NCBI GenBank assembly: GCA_000961765.1
Contig: LADT01000060.1
Coordinates: 1-51,638, forward strand
DNA length: 51,638 nt
Source of the DNA: Clostridiaceae bacterium BRH_c20a
GTDB lineage: Bacteria > Bacillota > Peptococcia > Peptococcales > BICA1-8
Direction: 5' to 3'
Below the pieces are notes generated by a model. That model saw only the letters and a program-made list of their open reading frames with translations. It ran no database searches and was not told the DNA's origin. Made by a program: the position numbers and the translations under genes. Positions 16,118-23,780 of this stretch are shown one piece after another; position 1 is the first letter of the stretch, and each line of letters opens with the position of its first letter.

Positions 16118-16295
16118 AAAGAAATCCCCCTCTTTTTACCAAAATTATATTTTGCCTACCGATTTTTGTTAAAATAGCCAAGAAAGTATTGTTAACATAT
16201 TTTACAATTCGACCCAATACCACATAACCCTTTTCTTGGTAATCAAAAATATATAAAAATACGGAGAATATAAAGTTCCCTCAAAAATCTTTTTT

Positions 16296-16697
16296 TCAAT
16301 TTGGACTAATCTTAAATACTCCTTGACATAGCACCCCTAATGACATTAGAATATCATTTTCAATACACCGCGCAGCATAGGTTGCTAATTTAGTTCCTTT
16401 GTCGGGGTCAAAGGTATTAATTCCCTTAATGAGACCAATTGTACCTATAGAAATTAAGTCATCTGTGTCTTCATTAGTCCCATCAAATTTTTTTGTAATA
16501 TGGGCAACTAATCGCAAATTATGCTTAATTAAAATGCTTCGTGCTTCTTCATCGCCATTACGGAAAAGACCAAGATATTTTGTTTCATCTTCTTCTGTTA
16601 ACGGTTGAGGAAAAGCGTTGTTGGTGATGTAGGAGATAAATAGAAGGATGCTTCGCACTAAGGTGGTAGTTAAAGCGGCGAGACTTTCAATTGACAT
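16296..16697 (-). CDS. sigK: sigK, 5' part (pro-sigma-K N-terminus)
   Basis: Mother-cell sigma factor, interrupted. The first 30 residues are the hydrophobic pro-sequence ([20 protein letters not shown] ... NNAFPQPL). Region 2 follows: [27 protein letters not shown] and [19 protein letters not shown]. Homology stops at 16348; the last codons ([15 protein letters not shown]) are element sequence, so as it stands it encodes a non-functional fragment of about 133 aa. The start is ATG 16697 behind GGAGGTGGG; GTG 16709 overlaps that site. Joining at AGAAT restores the frame with the segment at 2482-2565. Having a pro-sequence implies control by proteolysis (SpoIVFB-like) as well as by DNA excision. 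Confidence 0.93.
   Translation of the reverse strand: MSIESLAALTTTLVRSILLFISYITNNAFPQPLTEEDETKYLGLFRNGDEEARSILIKHNLRLVAHITKKFDGTNEDTDDLISIGTIGLIKGINTFDPDKGTKLATYAARCIENDILMSLGVLCQGVFKISPN
16339..16358. other. Right attachment site of the skin-like element
   Basis: Plus strand AATGACATT-AG-AATATCATT is palindromic at eight of nine arm positions, with a central AG dinucleotide at 16348-16349. The AGAAT core is shared with the left site. The right arm is sigK coding sequence (codons for E-N-D-I), the left arm is element. Confidence 0.75.
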
Positions 16698-16733
16698 AAA
16701 AAAACCCACCTCCGATAAGATAACTCATTTTTA

Positions 16734-16761
16734 ATCATATGTATCGGAGAAAAAATTGTGC
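16734..16761 (-). promoter_or_regulatory. Sigma-E/sigma-K-like promoter of sigK
   Basis: Minus strand GCACA (16761-16757), 15 bases, then CATATGAT (16741-16734). The -10 fits the CATA-type box of mother-cell sigma factors. CCGATA / TATCGG flank it as an inverted repeat. sigK is known to be read by sigma-E and then by sigma-K. Confidence 0.5.
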
Positions 16762-16827
16762 GTGTCCTGAAAATATTTCTAATTAAAAGGGACAGGGAAA
16801 TTTTCCCTGTCCCATCTTCTTAATTTA

Positions 16828-17121
16828 TTAACTCGCCTTAGTATCGCTATTTTCTGATTTGGGATCAGCTTTAGTATCACTATTTTCTGATTTAATATCA
16901 GTTGCCTTATTCCCGCTTTTTTCCGATTTAGTATTAATTAAACTAGCTTTATTATCGGTTGAATAAAACCCTGAGCCTTTTAATATTATATTGACATTTT
17001 TACCTATCAGCCTTTTAATAGGGTTTTCACAAGTTGGGCACTGATTAAGAGCCTTTTCTTTTATACTTTGTGTAACCTGAAATTTGCCGCATTCTTCGCA
17101 TCTATAATCATAGATAGGCAA
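16828..17121 (-). CDS. FmdB-family zinc ribbon protein with repeat tail
   Basis: 97 aa. It begins LPIYDYRCEECGKF and has CEEC ... CPTC zinc-binding pairs, the pattern of FmdB/CxxC_CxxC_SSSS proteins. The start is TTG 17121 behind GGAGGTGAATAAG; upstream in-frame starts lack a site. Residues about 60-97 are a short repeat (SEKSGNKATD, SENSDTKADP, SENSDTKAS), Ser/Lys/Asp-rich and probably disordered. Family members are often called regulatory, but no function is firmly established. It lies directly upstream of sigK. Confidence 0.8.
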   Translation of the reverse strand: MPIYDYRCEECGKFQVTQSIKEKALNQCPTCENPIKRLIGKNVNIILKGSGFYSTDNKASLINTKSEKSGNKATDIKSENSDTKADPKSENSDTKAS

Positions 17122-17296
17122 CTTATTCACCTCCATTATTATGTCTACACAAAGACTGTTATAAAGCAAATTAAAGAATTTGTCAAGGGGCGTATTTTCT
17201 AAAACAGTATATATATACCTTAAATGCTATTATAAAAGGTTTTTGGAGAAATATGACGAAACTAAAAATAATCTTATAAAATTTAAGGAGGTCTGT

Positions 17297-18577
17297 ATGA
17301 AAAAAGTCAACATATTTTATTTAATATTTATCCTATTTTTTCTAATCCCATTACTGCCAAAAGCACTTATTGCTCAAGAAGCTGATAAATCAATTAGTGT
17401 AACCGTTGATGGTGCACCCGTTTCCTTTGATGTCCAACCTGTAAGTAAAAATAACCGGACATTGGTTCCTTTTAGGGCTTTAGCCGAGGCACTGGATATA
17501 AACGTTGACTGGAATAGTTCTAACCAAAAAATTATAGCTACAAATAGTTCCACTATTATTGATTTACAAATCGGCAATAAAAATGCCCTAAATAATAATC
17601 AACCAATAGAATTAGATATGGAACCAATATTATTAAATGGCCGAGCATTAGTTCCTTTAAGATTTTTTAGTGAAGCATTTGGCTGTGAAGTTTCCTGGGA
17701 TCCCATTTTAAGCAAGGTGTCTATCTTATCTGCCCTTAAAGAAATTAAGGTAATTGGCTTTTATGCATTAGGAGATAAAAATACCAGCAGTTGGACTAAT
17801 CTATTTCAAGCCCCTTATCCTCAATCAACAGCAGGTAATACAGATTTAATAAAAAATTTAGCTCTTGGCTGGTATAGTTTAGACCGTAATGGTAATATTT
17901 TGACCCATAGCACAACAGGCTGGCAAAGACCAAGTTCTTGGGAAATGGTCCTTCTAAACGCCAGACAATATGGTTTAAAATCAGAAATGGTTATTCATGT
18001 CACAGATAAAGATAGCACTATCTCTAATTTTATTGCCAATAATACAGCTATTGATAACCTGCTTAATCAGATTTTAGGAGAGGCCAGACTTTATTCCGGT
18101 GTGAATTTGGATTTTGAAGGTCTAGGTTGGAATGAGAGTAATGAAGAATTGGCCTTAACCAAAACAAATTTTACTAACTTTATTACCAAACTATCTCAAC
18201 ATTTAAAAATGGCTAACCTTAAACTAACCTTAACACTTCATGCCCCTAATAGTGCTTATAAAGGATATGATTTTCAAGCATTAGGTCAGATTGCCGATGA
18301 AATCATTATTATGGCCTATGATTATGGGCAAAATCCTGAACCTCTAAGCCTTGTTGGGCAGGCTATTGAGATGGCTCTAAACCAGGTTCCGTCTGATAAA
18401 TTAGTTCTAGGCATTTCCTTGCCTAATGAAACACCGGAAAGCATCAAAGATAAGATTACCCTTGCTAAAAATAAAAGGCTAAAAGGAATAGCCCTCTGGA
18501 GATTGGGTTTAATATCAGAGGAAATGTTTAAGACTATGAGGACAACCCTAAACTCCCAATTTATGCATATCCGCTAA
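17297..18577 (+). CDS. Exported GH18-like protein with stalk (copper amine oxidase N-like) domain
   Basis: 426 aa. A signal peptide (KKVNIFYLIFILFFLIPLLP) is followed by a stalk domain at about 30-145 (VDGAPVSFD...RTLVPFRALAEAL and RALVPLRFFSEAFG). The glycoside hydrolase 18 domain covers about 148-420 (VIGFYALG; catalytic region GVNLDFEGLGW with the proton-donor Glu; IIIMAYDYG). Such proteins resemble spore cortex or coat glucosaminidases (SleL/YaaH group), so a role in peptidoglycan or spore cortex turnover is likely. ATG 17297 has AAGGAGGT at the right distance. It is transcribed divergently from the sigK/FmdB side. Confidence 0.85.
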   Translation: MKKVNIFYLIFILFFLIPLLPKALIAQEADKSISVTVDGAPVSFDVQPVSKNNRTLVPFRALAEALDINVDWNSSNQKIIATNSSTIIDLQIGNKNALNNNQPIELDMEPILLNGRALVPLRFFSEAFGCEVSWDPILSKVSILSALKEIKVIGFYALGDKNTSSWTNLFQAPYPQSTAGNTDLIKNLALGWYSLDRNGNILTHSTTGWQRPSSWEMVLLNARQYGLKSEMVIHVTDKDSTISNFIANNTAIDNLLNQILGEARLYSGVNLDFEGLGWNESNEELALTKTNFTNFITKLSQHLKMANLKLTLTLHAPNSAYKGYDFQALGQIADEIIIMAYDYGQNPEPLSLVGQAIEMALNQVPSDKLVLGISLPNETPESIKDKITLAKNKRLKGIALWRLGLISEEMFKTMRTTLNSQFMHIR

Positions 18578-18776
18578 AAAAGCTTGGCCTACGTCAAACC
18601 TTAGTAAAGGTGAAGACTAAGAAAGGCGCGGTTTAATAGGGAAACTTGTTGAACCATACCCTAAACCGATACGGAAAAGCAATAGAGAGGCGCTGTCCCA
18701 CAAGGGATAACGTCTCTCTCTTTACTAATTCTTTGGTCGTACGAAGACCCTCTCATAAGCATTGTCTGCAGTTGCT
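18578..18776. other. Intergenic with inverted repeats
   Basis: No gene seen. AGAGAGGCG (about 18685) and CGTCTCTCT (about 18710) form an inverted repeat around CCC-acaa-GGG. It may be a terminator or the remnant of a mobile element that brought the GC-richer toxin-antitoxin islet. Confidence 0.35.
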
Positions 18777-19052
18777 TTATCCGAACAAATCGCTGTGGGT
18801 TCCGGTGCGGGTGAGAGTCAAAACGAGTATGTCATCCTCAACCTTATATATGAGCAACCAGTCCGGTGTGACGTGACATTCCCGATGCTTTGACCAAACG
18901 CCGCTCAACGCATGATCTCTATGCTTTTCAGCAAGAGGCTCGCCTGATGCCAGCGTTTGAATAACTGCCGTAAGAAGGCGCATATCATAGCCTCTGCGCT
19001 GGACATATTTCAGATCACGCTTAAAGCGACTGGTTGACTTCACTTCATACAT
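18777..19052 (-). CDS. YafQ-type mRNA interferase toxin
   Basis: 91 aa RelE/YafQ fold. FKRDLKYVQRRGYDM, LAEKHRDHALSG, RECHVTPDWLLIYK and VLTLTRTGTHSDLFG match the ribosome-dependent YafQ family, including the His and Phe near the C-terminus used in catalysis. The start overlaps the end of the antitoxin gene by eight bases, the usual coupled order. GC content is visibly above the neighbouring genes, a sign of acquisition. Confidence 0.9.
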   Translation of the reverse strand: MYEVKSTSRFKRDLKYVQRRGYDMRLLTAVIQTLASGEPLAEKHRDHALSGVWSKHRECHVTPDWLLIYKVEDDILVLTLTRTGTHSDLFG

Positions 19053-19326
19053 CGGACAAAAGCTCCTTCATCATCTGATCGACATCAGTATAGCCTTTAA
19101 CCGAAGGATCGCGGCTGATACGATCAGCCTCTTCCATGGCGGCAATTGTCTCGGTATTCGGAATCTCAAGAGCAATGTCAAACGGAATTCTCTGCTGACG
19201 CACGGCCTGACGCAGGAAAATATTGAAGGCCGTCGTCATGTTCATTCCGAGCTCAGAGAAAAGCTGCTCAGCCTGTTTTTTTAATTCGACATCCATACGA
19301 ATGCTTATATTCGTCGTGTCGGCCAT
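19045..19326 (-). CDS. DinJ/RelB-type antitoxin
   Basis: 93 aa. The ribbon-helix-helix N-terminus (NISIRMDVELKKQAEQLFSELGMNMTTAFNIFLRQAV) is characteristic of RelB/DinJ; the C-terminal half would bind the toxin. It lies upstream of and overlaps the toxin gene. It binds its own operator in known systems; a matching inverted repeat lies at 19376-19397. Confidence 0.9.
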   Translation of the reverse strand: MADTTNISIRMDVELKKQAEQLFSELGMNMTTAFNIFLRQAVRQQRIPFDIALEIPNTETIAAMEEADRISRDPSVKGYTDVDQMMKELLSDV

Positions 19327-19375
19327 AATATCATCAACTCCTTTGCTTTAGTATATTCAATATATCGCAAAATAT

Positions 19376-19397
19376 GTGCATTGTAAATACATTGCAC
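19376..19397. promoter_or_regulatory. Probable antitoxin operator
   Basis: GTGCATTGTA-aa-TACATTGCAC: arms of ten bases pair at nine positions, 50 bases upstream of the antitoxin start, amid AT-rich promoter-like DNA (TATTAT, TATAAT-like on the minus strand). Confidence 0.55.
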
Positions 19398-19540
19398 AAG
19401 AATATAATATAAAACCTGGTATAAATGCTTAAAGCGAAACCGAGAAAACAAAATAGGCGACATAGAAAAGCAGAAAGCCAGCCATCAAAATCACTCTTTT
19501 TTTGGCGTTCTACCATGGTTCAAACAGTATACAAAAAGAA

Positions 19541-19570
19541 AGCCGCCTAAAGGCCGTCCTTTTTTTTATT
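19541..19570 (-). terminator. Terminator of the penicillin-binding protein gene
   Basis: Minus strand GCC-TTTA-GGC core within GGACGGCCTTTAGGCGGC, then TTTCTTTTT, directly after the stop at 19566. Confidence 0.6.
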
Positions 19571-21230
19571 CGACTATATTTAAAACTCGTTCTAATATTT
19601 CTTTAAAGATTGGACCTGCATGATATCCCCCTTGAAGATCTCCTTTAGTAAGGCCTTCGATTTCTTCAATCAAAACAGCAACAGCATATTTGGGCTTTTC
19701 AATAGGAGCATAACCGGTATACCAAGCCATATATTCCCCTAATTCGTTGGCTTGAGGAGTTCCTGTTTTCCCGGCGGAGCCATAACCTTCAATCCAGGCT
19801 CTTCGGCCTGATCCCCGCTGATTAGTTGCTGTTAAAACTTCTTTTAATTTTTGTGCAGTATCTCTACTATATATCTGTTTGTATTCGGGAATCTCAATGT
19901 AGTTTTCCATTATTTGCTTATTCCTCATTGCCATTACTAAGCGACTCTTCCAGGGGTCCATTATTTCCTGATGATAGCCATCCCTGGCAATTGTAGCCAT
20001 CATATTTGCAATTTCTAAAGGCGTTACCTCGAAAATCTCTTGTCCGATAATACCGTGGGCAATAGCTGCGGATGAATCAAAAGTTTTATTTTCAATAGGA
20101 TTAAACCCAAACTTTTCTATGATAAATTCTTCTAGTACTTGACGCCCTAAACTTAAGCCGACTTGGACAAACGTCACATTACAGGACTGCTCCATAGCTT
20201 GTGAAAAAGTTATTTCACCATGTTCCCTAGGACATTTTACACGAAAGTCAGAAGATGAACCGGTACAGATAAATTTTGTATCCAAAGTAACCACACCTTT
20301 TTCTAAAGCTGCAGCAGCAGTAATAACCTTAAAAATAGAGCCGGGATATACTTTATAATCAATGGTTCGCTCTATTTGGTTATCCTTAAAACCCATTGTA
20401 TTGTCCAGATTGTTTTGATCATAAATAGGTCTAGTTGCACCAGCTAAAATATTTCCGGTATCTATGTCTAGGACAACAACACTGCCTTTTATAATACTAT
20501 TTTCAACTAATACATCTTCTGCTATTTTTTGAATTCTACTATCAATGGTTAAAAATATATCTGTCCTCTTTTCATCTTTCCCCAGATCTATTAGTCGAAA
20601 TCCTAAACCATTTAGTATACTATTTCTGGCATCTGTTATTGGTGTTATTATTTTTTCCGTTCTACTTCCTTTGAGTAAAGCATCAAAACGACCTTCTATT
20701 CCTGTCATACCTTGAGGTTCATGACCATTTTCCTTAAAACCCATATAGCCAATTAAATGAACAGCCAATGAATCTAGTCCATAGCGTGATTTATAAGGTA
20801 AAATCGCAATACCCGGTTCATTCCACGCAGAAACTTTTGAGAGGAAATCTATATTATTCTCTACCCGAATAATAAATGGTTCAGGATAAATTTTTGTATT
20901 ATTTTTAAAATAGGGTTTAATTGCTTTATCAGAAAGGCTTATTTGCGGCAATTCCATCTTTAGCCTTGCTAATAATCCTTCGGGCTCCGAGACAAATTTA
21001 GGGAAAATTACAACCGTTGGGCGATAGGTAGCATCTGTTAAAGATATACCATTACGGTCTAAAATTTCACCCCGAACATATTCTTCAGCTGAAAACTGTT
21101 TGGTTCTTATTTCTAAAGACTTAGAAGCATATGTAGGTCCCATGATTATTTGCTCATAAAAAGCTTTTCCGATAATACCCATAATTAAAATAGTAAAGAT
21201 TATAATTAATACTCTCAACCTGCTTTGCAA
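19566..21230 (-). CDS. Class B penicillin-binding protein (transpeptidase)
   Basis: 554 aa. An N-terminal anchor helix (about 5-27) and a dimerisation domain with RGEILDRNG (53-61) precede the transpeptidase domain, with S298-x-x-K301 (PGSIFK), SCN (349-351) and KTGT (488-491), all three active-site motifs. It crosslinks peptidoglycan outside the membrane. It is shorter than most PBP2/SpoVD proteins and lacks PASTA domains. Its place near spore genes makes a sporulation-specific enzyme possible, but this is not shown. It is separate from the toxin-antitoxin islet downstream. Confidence 0.9.
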   Translation of the reverse strand: MQSRLRVLIIIFTILIMGIIGKAFYEQIIMGPTYASKSLEIRTKQFSAEEYVRGEILDRNGISLTDATYRPTVVIFPKFVSEPEGLLARLKMELPQISLSDKAIKPYFKNNTKIYPEPFIIRVENNIDFLSKVSAWNEPGIAILPYKSRYGLDSLAVHLIGYMGFKENGHEPQGMTGIEGRFDALLKGSRTEKIITPITDARNSILNGLGFRLIDLGKDEKRTDIFLTIDSRIQKIAEDVLVENSIIKGSVVVLDIDTGNILAGATRPIYDQNNLDNTMGFKDNQIERTIDYKVYPGSIFKVITAAAALEKGVVTLDTKFICTGSSSDFRVKCPREHGEITFSQAMEQSCNVTFVQVGLSLGRQVLEEFIIEKFGFNPIENKTFDSSAAIAHGIIGQEIFEVTPLEIANMMATIARDGYHQEIMDPWKSRLVMAMRNKQIMENYIEIPEYKQIYSRDTAQKLKEVLTATNQRGSGRRAWIEGYGSAGKTGTPQANELGEYMAWYTGYAPIEKPKYAVAVLIEEIEGLTKGDLQGGYHAGPIFKEILERVLNIVE

Positions 21231-21293
21231 GCAAAACCCTCCAATTGATAATCATCCTAATTAATATCCTTACCGTTTTTTCTCTTGATAAAC

Positions 21294-21325
21294 AAAAATA
21301 AGTCCTGAATCAGGACTTATTTTTG
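21294..21325 (-). terminator. Terminator of rubredoxin
   Basis: AAAAATAAGTCCTGA / TCAGGACTTATTTTT, perfect long stem with T-run in the minus direction. Confidence 0.9.
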
Positions 21326-21348
21326 TAAATTCCATAAAAATCAATAAT

Positions 21349-21510
21349 CTATTCTTCTTTTTCGAACATTTCCTTTCCAACGCCACAATCAGGGCAAACC
21401 CAGTCATCACCAATTTCCTCAAATGCTGTACCCGGTTCAACCCCATTATCAGGATCACCTATTTCGGGATCATACACATAACCACACACGGTGCAAACCC
21501 ATTTTTCCAT
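21349..21510 (-). CDS. rub: Rubredoxin
   Basis: 53 aa electron carrier of anaerobes. [10 protein letters not shown] and VCPDCGVGK supply the four iron-binding Cys; length and order are family-typical. ATG 21510 follows GGAGG; the longer reading frame upstream lacks a site. Monocistronic, with its own terminator. Confidence 0.97.
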   Translation of the reverse strand: MEKWVCTVCGYVYDPEIGDPDNGVEPGTAFEEIGDDWVCPDCGVGKEMFEKEE

Positions 21511-21623
21511 AAAAAAACCTCCTCGTATATAAAATATTAACAAAAGTAATATACACATTTCCCGATAAATCTAAACAATAGTTTCTAGTTTTGGGAATTT
21601 TTTTACTTCTAAACTGAGAGAAA

Positions 21624-21830
21624 CTATAAAAAAACAATTTTTTTTGGAAAGTTGTAAAGTATACCTAATACATCAATCTTAGTTTCCGGAGTAACTGTTA
21701 AAGCAATTAAACCTTCCTGCCTATTTAAGGTAGTAACAACTGCCAAGCCATCATAGCCTTCAAATATTTTATTTATATATGAAATGTCTCGGGGTTCGAC
21801 CTGAATAAGTATTTTTAAAGGATTATTCAT
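21624..21830 (-). CDS. DUF4911-like small protein
   Basis: 68 aa, beginning MNNPLKILIQVEPRDISYIN, with a compact alpha/beta pattern. Its start overlaps the end of the U32 gene by eight bases, so it is translated with it. It resembles DUF4911 proteins found in the same place in other Clostridia; the function is unknown but a link to tRNA modification is suggested by the operon. Confidence 0.65.
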   Translation of the reverse strand: MNNPLKILIQVEPRDISYINKIFEGYDGLAVVTTLNRQEGLIALTVTPETKIDVLGILYNFPKKIVFL

Positions 21831-23049
21831 CTATTTTTTCCCTTCTTAATAAATCATAGGGGAAAACTCTTTCTTTGACAGGTATTTTAACAATTTGTCT
21901 AGGGTGGGGTGCGGCTTCTATTTGATTGCCCTCAGAATCAACAATTTCTTCTATTATTTGACTAAAATCATTATCCTGGGGTCCAAAAAATTCAACCTTA
22001 TCCCTTATCTGAAAGCGGTTTCTTTGTTCAATAGTTGCTATTTGGCTTTTTTCATCATAATCCAAAACAACCCCAATAAAATCATAGGGCCTGATATAGC
22101 TGGAACTAGTTAAAGTGGCAGCACTATCCCCTGGCTTTCCGAAATAAAATCCAGTTGTATAGGGTCTATGACTTACTTTTTCTAGTTCGTCACGCCAATA
22201 ATTAAAATCAAGCTTTTCATGACCCGGTCTTAAATAATAATCAATAACTCTTCGATAAGCTCTAATTACCGTTGCTGAATAATATAAACTTTTCATGCGC
22301 CCTTCAATTTTAAAGCTATCAATACCAGCATCAACCAATAATTCCATATTTTCAAATAAACAAAGGTCTTGGGAATTAAAAACATATGTACCCCGATCAT
22401 CTTCAATTACAGGGTAATACTCACCCGGTCTTTTTTCTTCTACTAAATTATAATTCCATCGGCAGGCTTGCGCACATTCACCCCGGTTGGCATCCCTGTC
22501 AGCCATATAGTTGCTTAGAAGGCAGCGACCAGAGTAAGAAATACACATAGCACCATGAATAAAAGCTTCTATTTCCACAGGAACTCTTTTTTTAATATCT
22601 TTAATTTCTTCTAAAGACAACTCGCGAGCTAAAACTATCCGCTCAATCCCCTGTTCATACCAGAATTGGGCACCCGCCCAATTAACATTATTAGCCTGTG
22701 TACTTAGATGTAAAGGCATAAGAGGTACAATTTCTTTAGCAATTTTTATTACACCAGGATCAGCACAAATAATAGCATCAACGCCTATTTTTTGCAGACT
22801 ATCTAAATAGTCAGGCAAGTCTTTTAAATCTTCATTATGAGGAAAGATATTAACAGTTATGTATACTTTTACTCCATGTTTATGGGCAATTTTAACACCC
22901 TCTTTTATTTCTTCCAGGCCAAAATTGCCGGCAAATGCCCTTAACCCAAAATTTTTACCGCCCAGATATACGGCATCAGCTCCATATATACAGGCAAATT
23001 TTAATTTTTCAAGATTTCCGGCAGGAGCTAATAACTCCGTTTTTTTCAT
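21823..23049 (-). CDS. U32 peptidase family protein, TrhP-like tRNA hydroxylase
   Basis: 408 aa. ELLAPAGNLEKLKFACIYGADAVYLGG at the N-terminus, HLSTQANNVN, and the Cys cluster EAFIHGAMCISYSGRCLLSNY ... GECAQACRW are typical of the U32 family. TrhP-type members hydroxylate U34 of tRNA using prephenate. The next gene is the matching methyltransferase (TrmR-like), which strengthens this reading. The start is ATG 23049 behind AAAGGGTGAT. It overlaps the DUF4911 gene. Confidence 0.85.
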   Translation of the reverse strand: MKKTELLAPAGNLEKLKFACIYGADAVYLGGKNFGLRAFAGNFGLEEIKEGVKIAHKHGVKVYITVNIFPHNEDLKDLPDYLDSLQKIGVDAIICADPGVIKIAKEIVPLMPLHLSTQANNVNWAGAQFWYEQGIERIVLARELSLEEIKDIKKRVPVEIEAFIHGAMCISYSGRCLLSNYMADRDANRGECAQACRWNYNLVEEKRPGEYYPVIEDDRGTYVFNSQDLCLFENMELLVDAGIDSFKIEGRMKSLYYSATVIRAYRRVIDYYLRPGHEKLDFNYWRDELEKVSHRPYTTGFYFGKPGDSAATLTSSSYIRPYDFIGVVLDYDEKSQIATIEQRNRFQIRDKVEFFGPQDNDFSQIIEEIVDSEGNQIEAAPHPRQIVKIPVKERVFPYDLLRREKIDE

Positions 23050-23054
23050 ATTCA

Positions 23055-23702
23055 TCACCCTTTTTTCCAAATAAGAGCTACTCCATCACCTAAGGGAACT
23101 ATACTGTTAATAAAATCAGGATTATCTTTCAGGTCTTCCAAAAAATTCCTCATTCTATAAACCATAGTCTTCTTTCTGCGCTCGGGATAATTTAAATCAA
23201 TAACCCAACCATTTAATAATACATTATCAGCAACTAATAAGCCTCCCGGTTTTAGAAGCTTTGCACATAAATTAAGAAACTCTGGATATTGACCCTTGGC
23301 TGCATCTAGAAAGATAAAATCAAATTGATCTGATAAGTTCTTAACTATAATTTTAGCATCTCCATTTATTGCGATAATTTTATCAGCTACTCCCGCTTTT
23401 GCAAAATTTTCTTGAGCTAATGCAAACCTTCGGGGCAAAAGCTCAATGGTGGTAAGCTTTGCACCACAATTAAGCCCTCTAGCCATACAAATTGTCGAAT
23501 AGCCAATAGCTGTACCAACTTCTAGAATCTTATTCGGCTTTGTTAGATTTACGAGGAGATTTAATAATTGTCCTACCTCTGCTTCCACAATAGAAATATG
23601 ATGCTCTTGGGCATATTTTTCTACTTCTAATAATAATTCATCTCTTTCAGGTAATAATGATTTTAAAAAATATTGTAGTTTATCATTTAATACATCTTTC
23701 AT
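23055..23702 (-). CDS. trmR: O-methyltransferase, TrmR (YrrM)-like
   Basis: 215 aa, Rossmann-type SAM methyltransferase: ILEVGTAIGYSTICMA (motif I), TTIELLPRR, FIFLDAAKGQYPEF (metal and substrate residues) and VADNVL. In B. subtilis TrmR methylates 5-hydroxyuridine at tRNA position 34 to mo5U. It lies six bases upstream of the TrhP-like gene and downstream of mltG, as in the yrr operon of Bacillus. Confidence 0.85.
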   Translation of the reverse strand: MKDVLNDKLQYFLKSLLPERDELLLEVEKYAQEHHISIVEAEVGQLLNLLVNLTKPNKILEVGTAIGYSTICMARGLNCGAKLTTIELLPRRFALAQENFAKAGVADKIIAINGDAKIIVKNLSDQFDFIFLDAAKGQYPEFLNLCAKLLKPGGLLVADNVLLNGWVIDLNYPERRKKTMVYRMRNFLEDLKDNPDFINSIVPLGDGVALIWKKG

Positions 23703-23723
23703 TAAGACACCATCCGCCTAATT

Positions 23724-23766
23724 GGTATAATAATAGGGGTGACCAAGTCACCCCTATTATTATACC
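23724..23766. repeat. Perfect 43-bp hairpin between mltG and trmR
   Basis: GGTATAATAATAGGGGTGAC, three bases (caa), then its exact complement in reverse: 20-bp arms without mismatch. It ends in the MltG-trmR gap and can act as a terminator or RNA stabiliser. The GGTGAC core recalls the GTCACC repeats at 27.4 and 40.1 kb. Confidence 0.8.
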
Positions 23767-23780
23767 TTAAAAAGCATCAT

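Larger units (their letters stand above)
2561..16352. mobile_element. Element 2: skin-like sigK intervening element, about 13.8 kb
   Basis: Boundaries come from the two broken sigK pieces and their shared AGAAT core (13,787 bases from core to core). The element carries a SpoIVCA-like recombinase about 260 bases inside the left end. Its remaining content is plasmid- or phage-like (HTH proteins, a Rep-like protein, a tyrosine recombinase) plus a DUF262 nuclease. The insertion codon region (ENE-ILM) matches the place where the B. subtilis skin element splits sigK, and the size is close to the C. difficile skin element. Excision in the mother cell is inferred. Confidence 0.87.

Noticed and set aside
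19334-19516. 60-residue minus-strand frame upstream of the antitoxin
   Set aside because: No ribosome site, overlaps the operator and promoter region.
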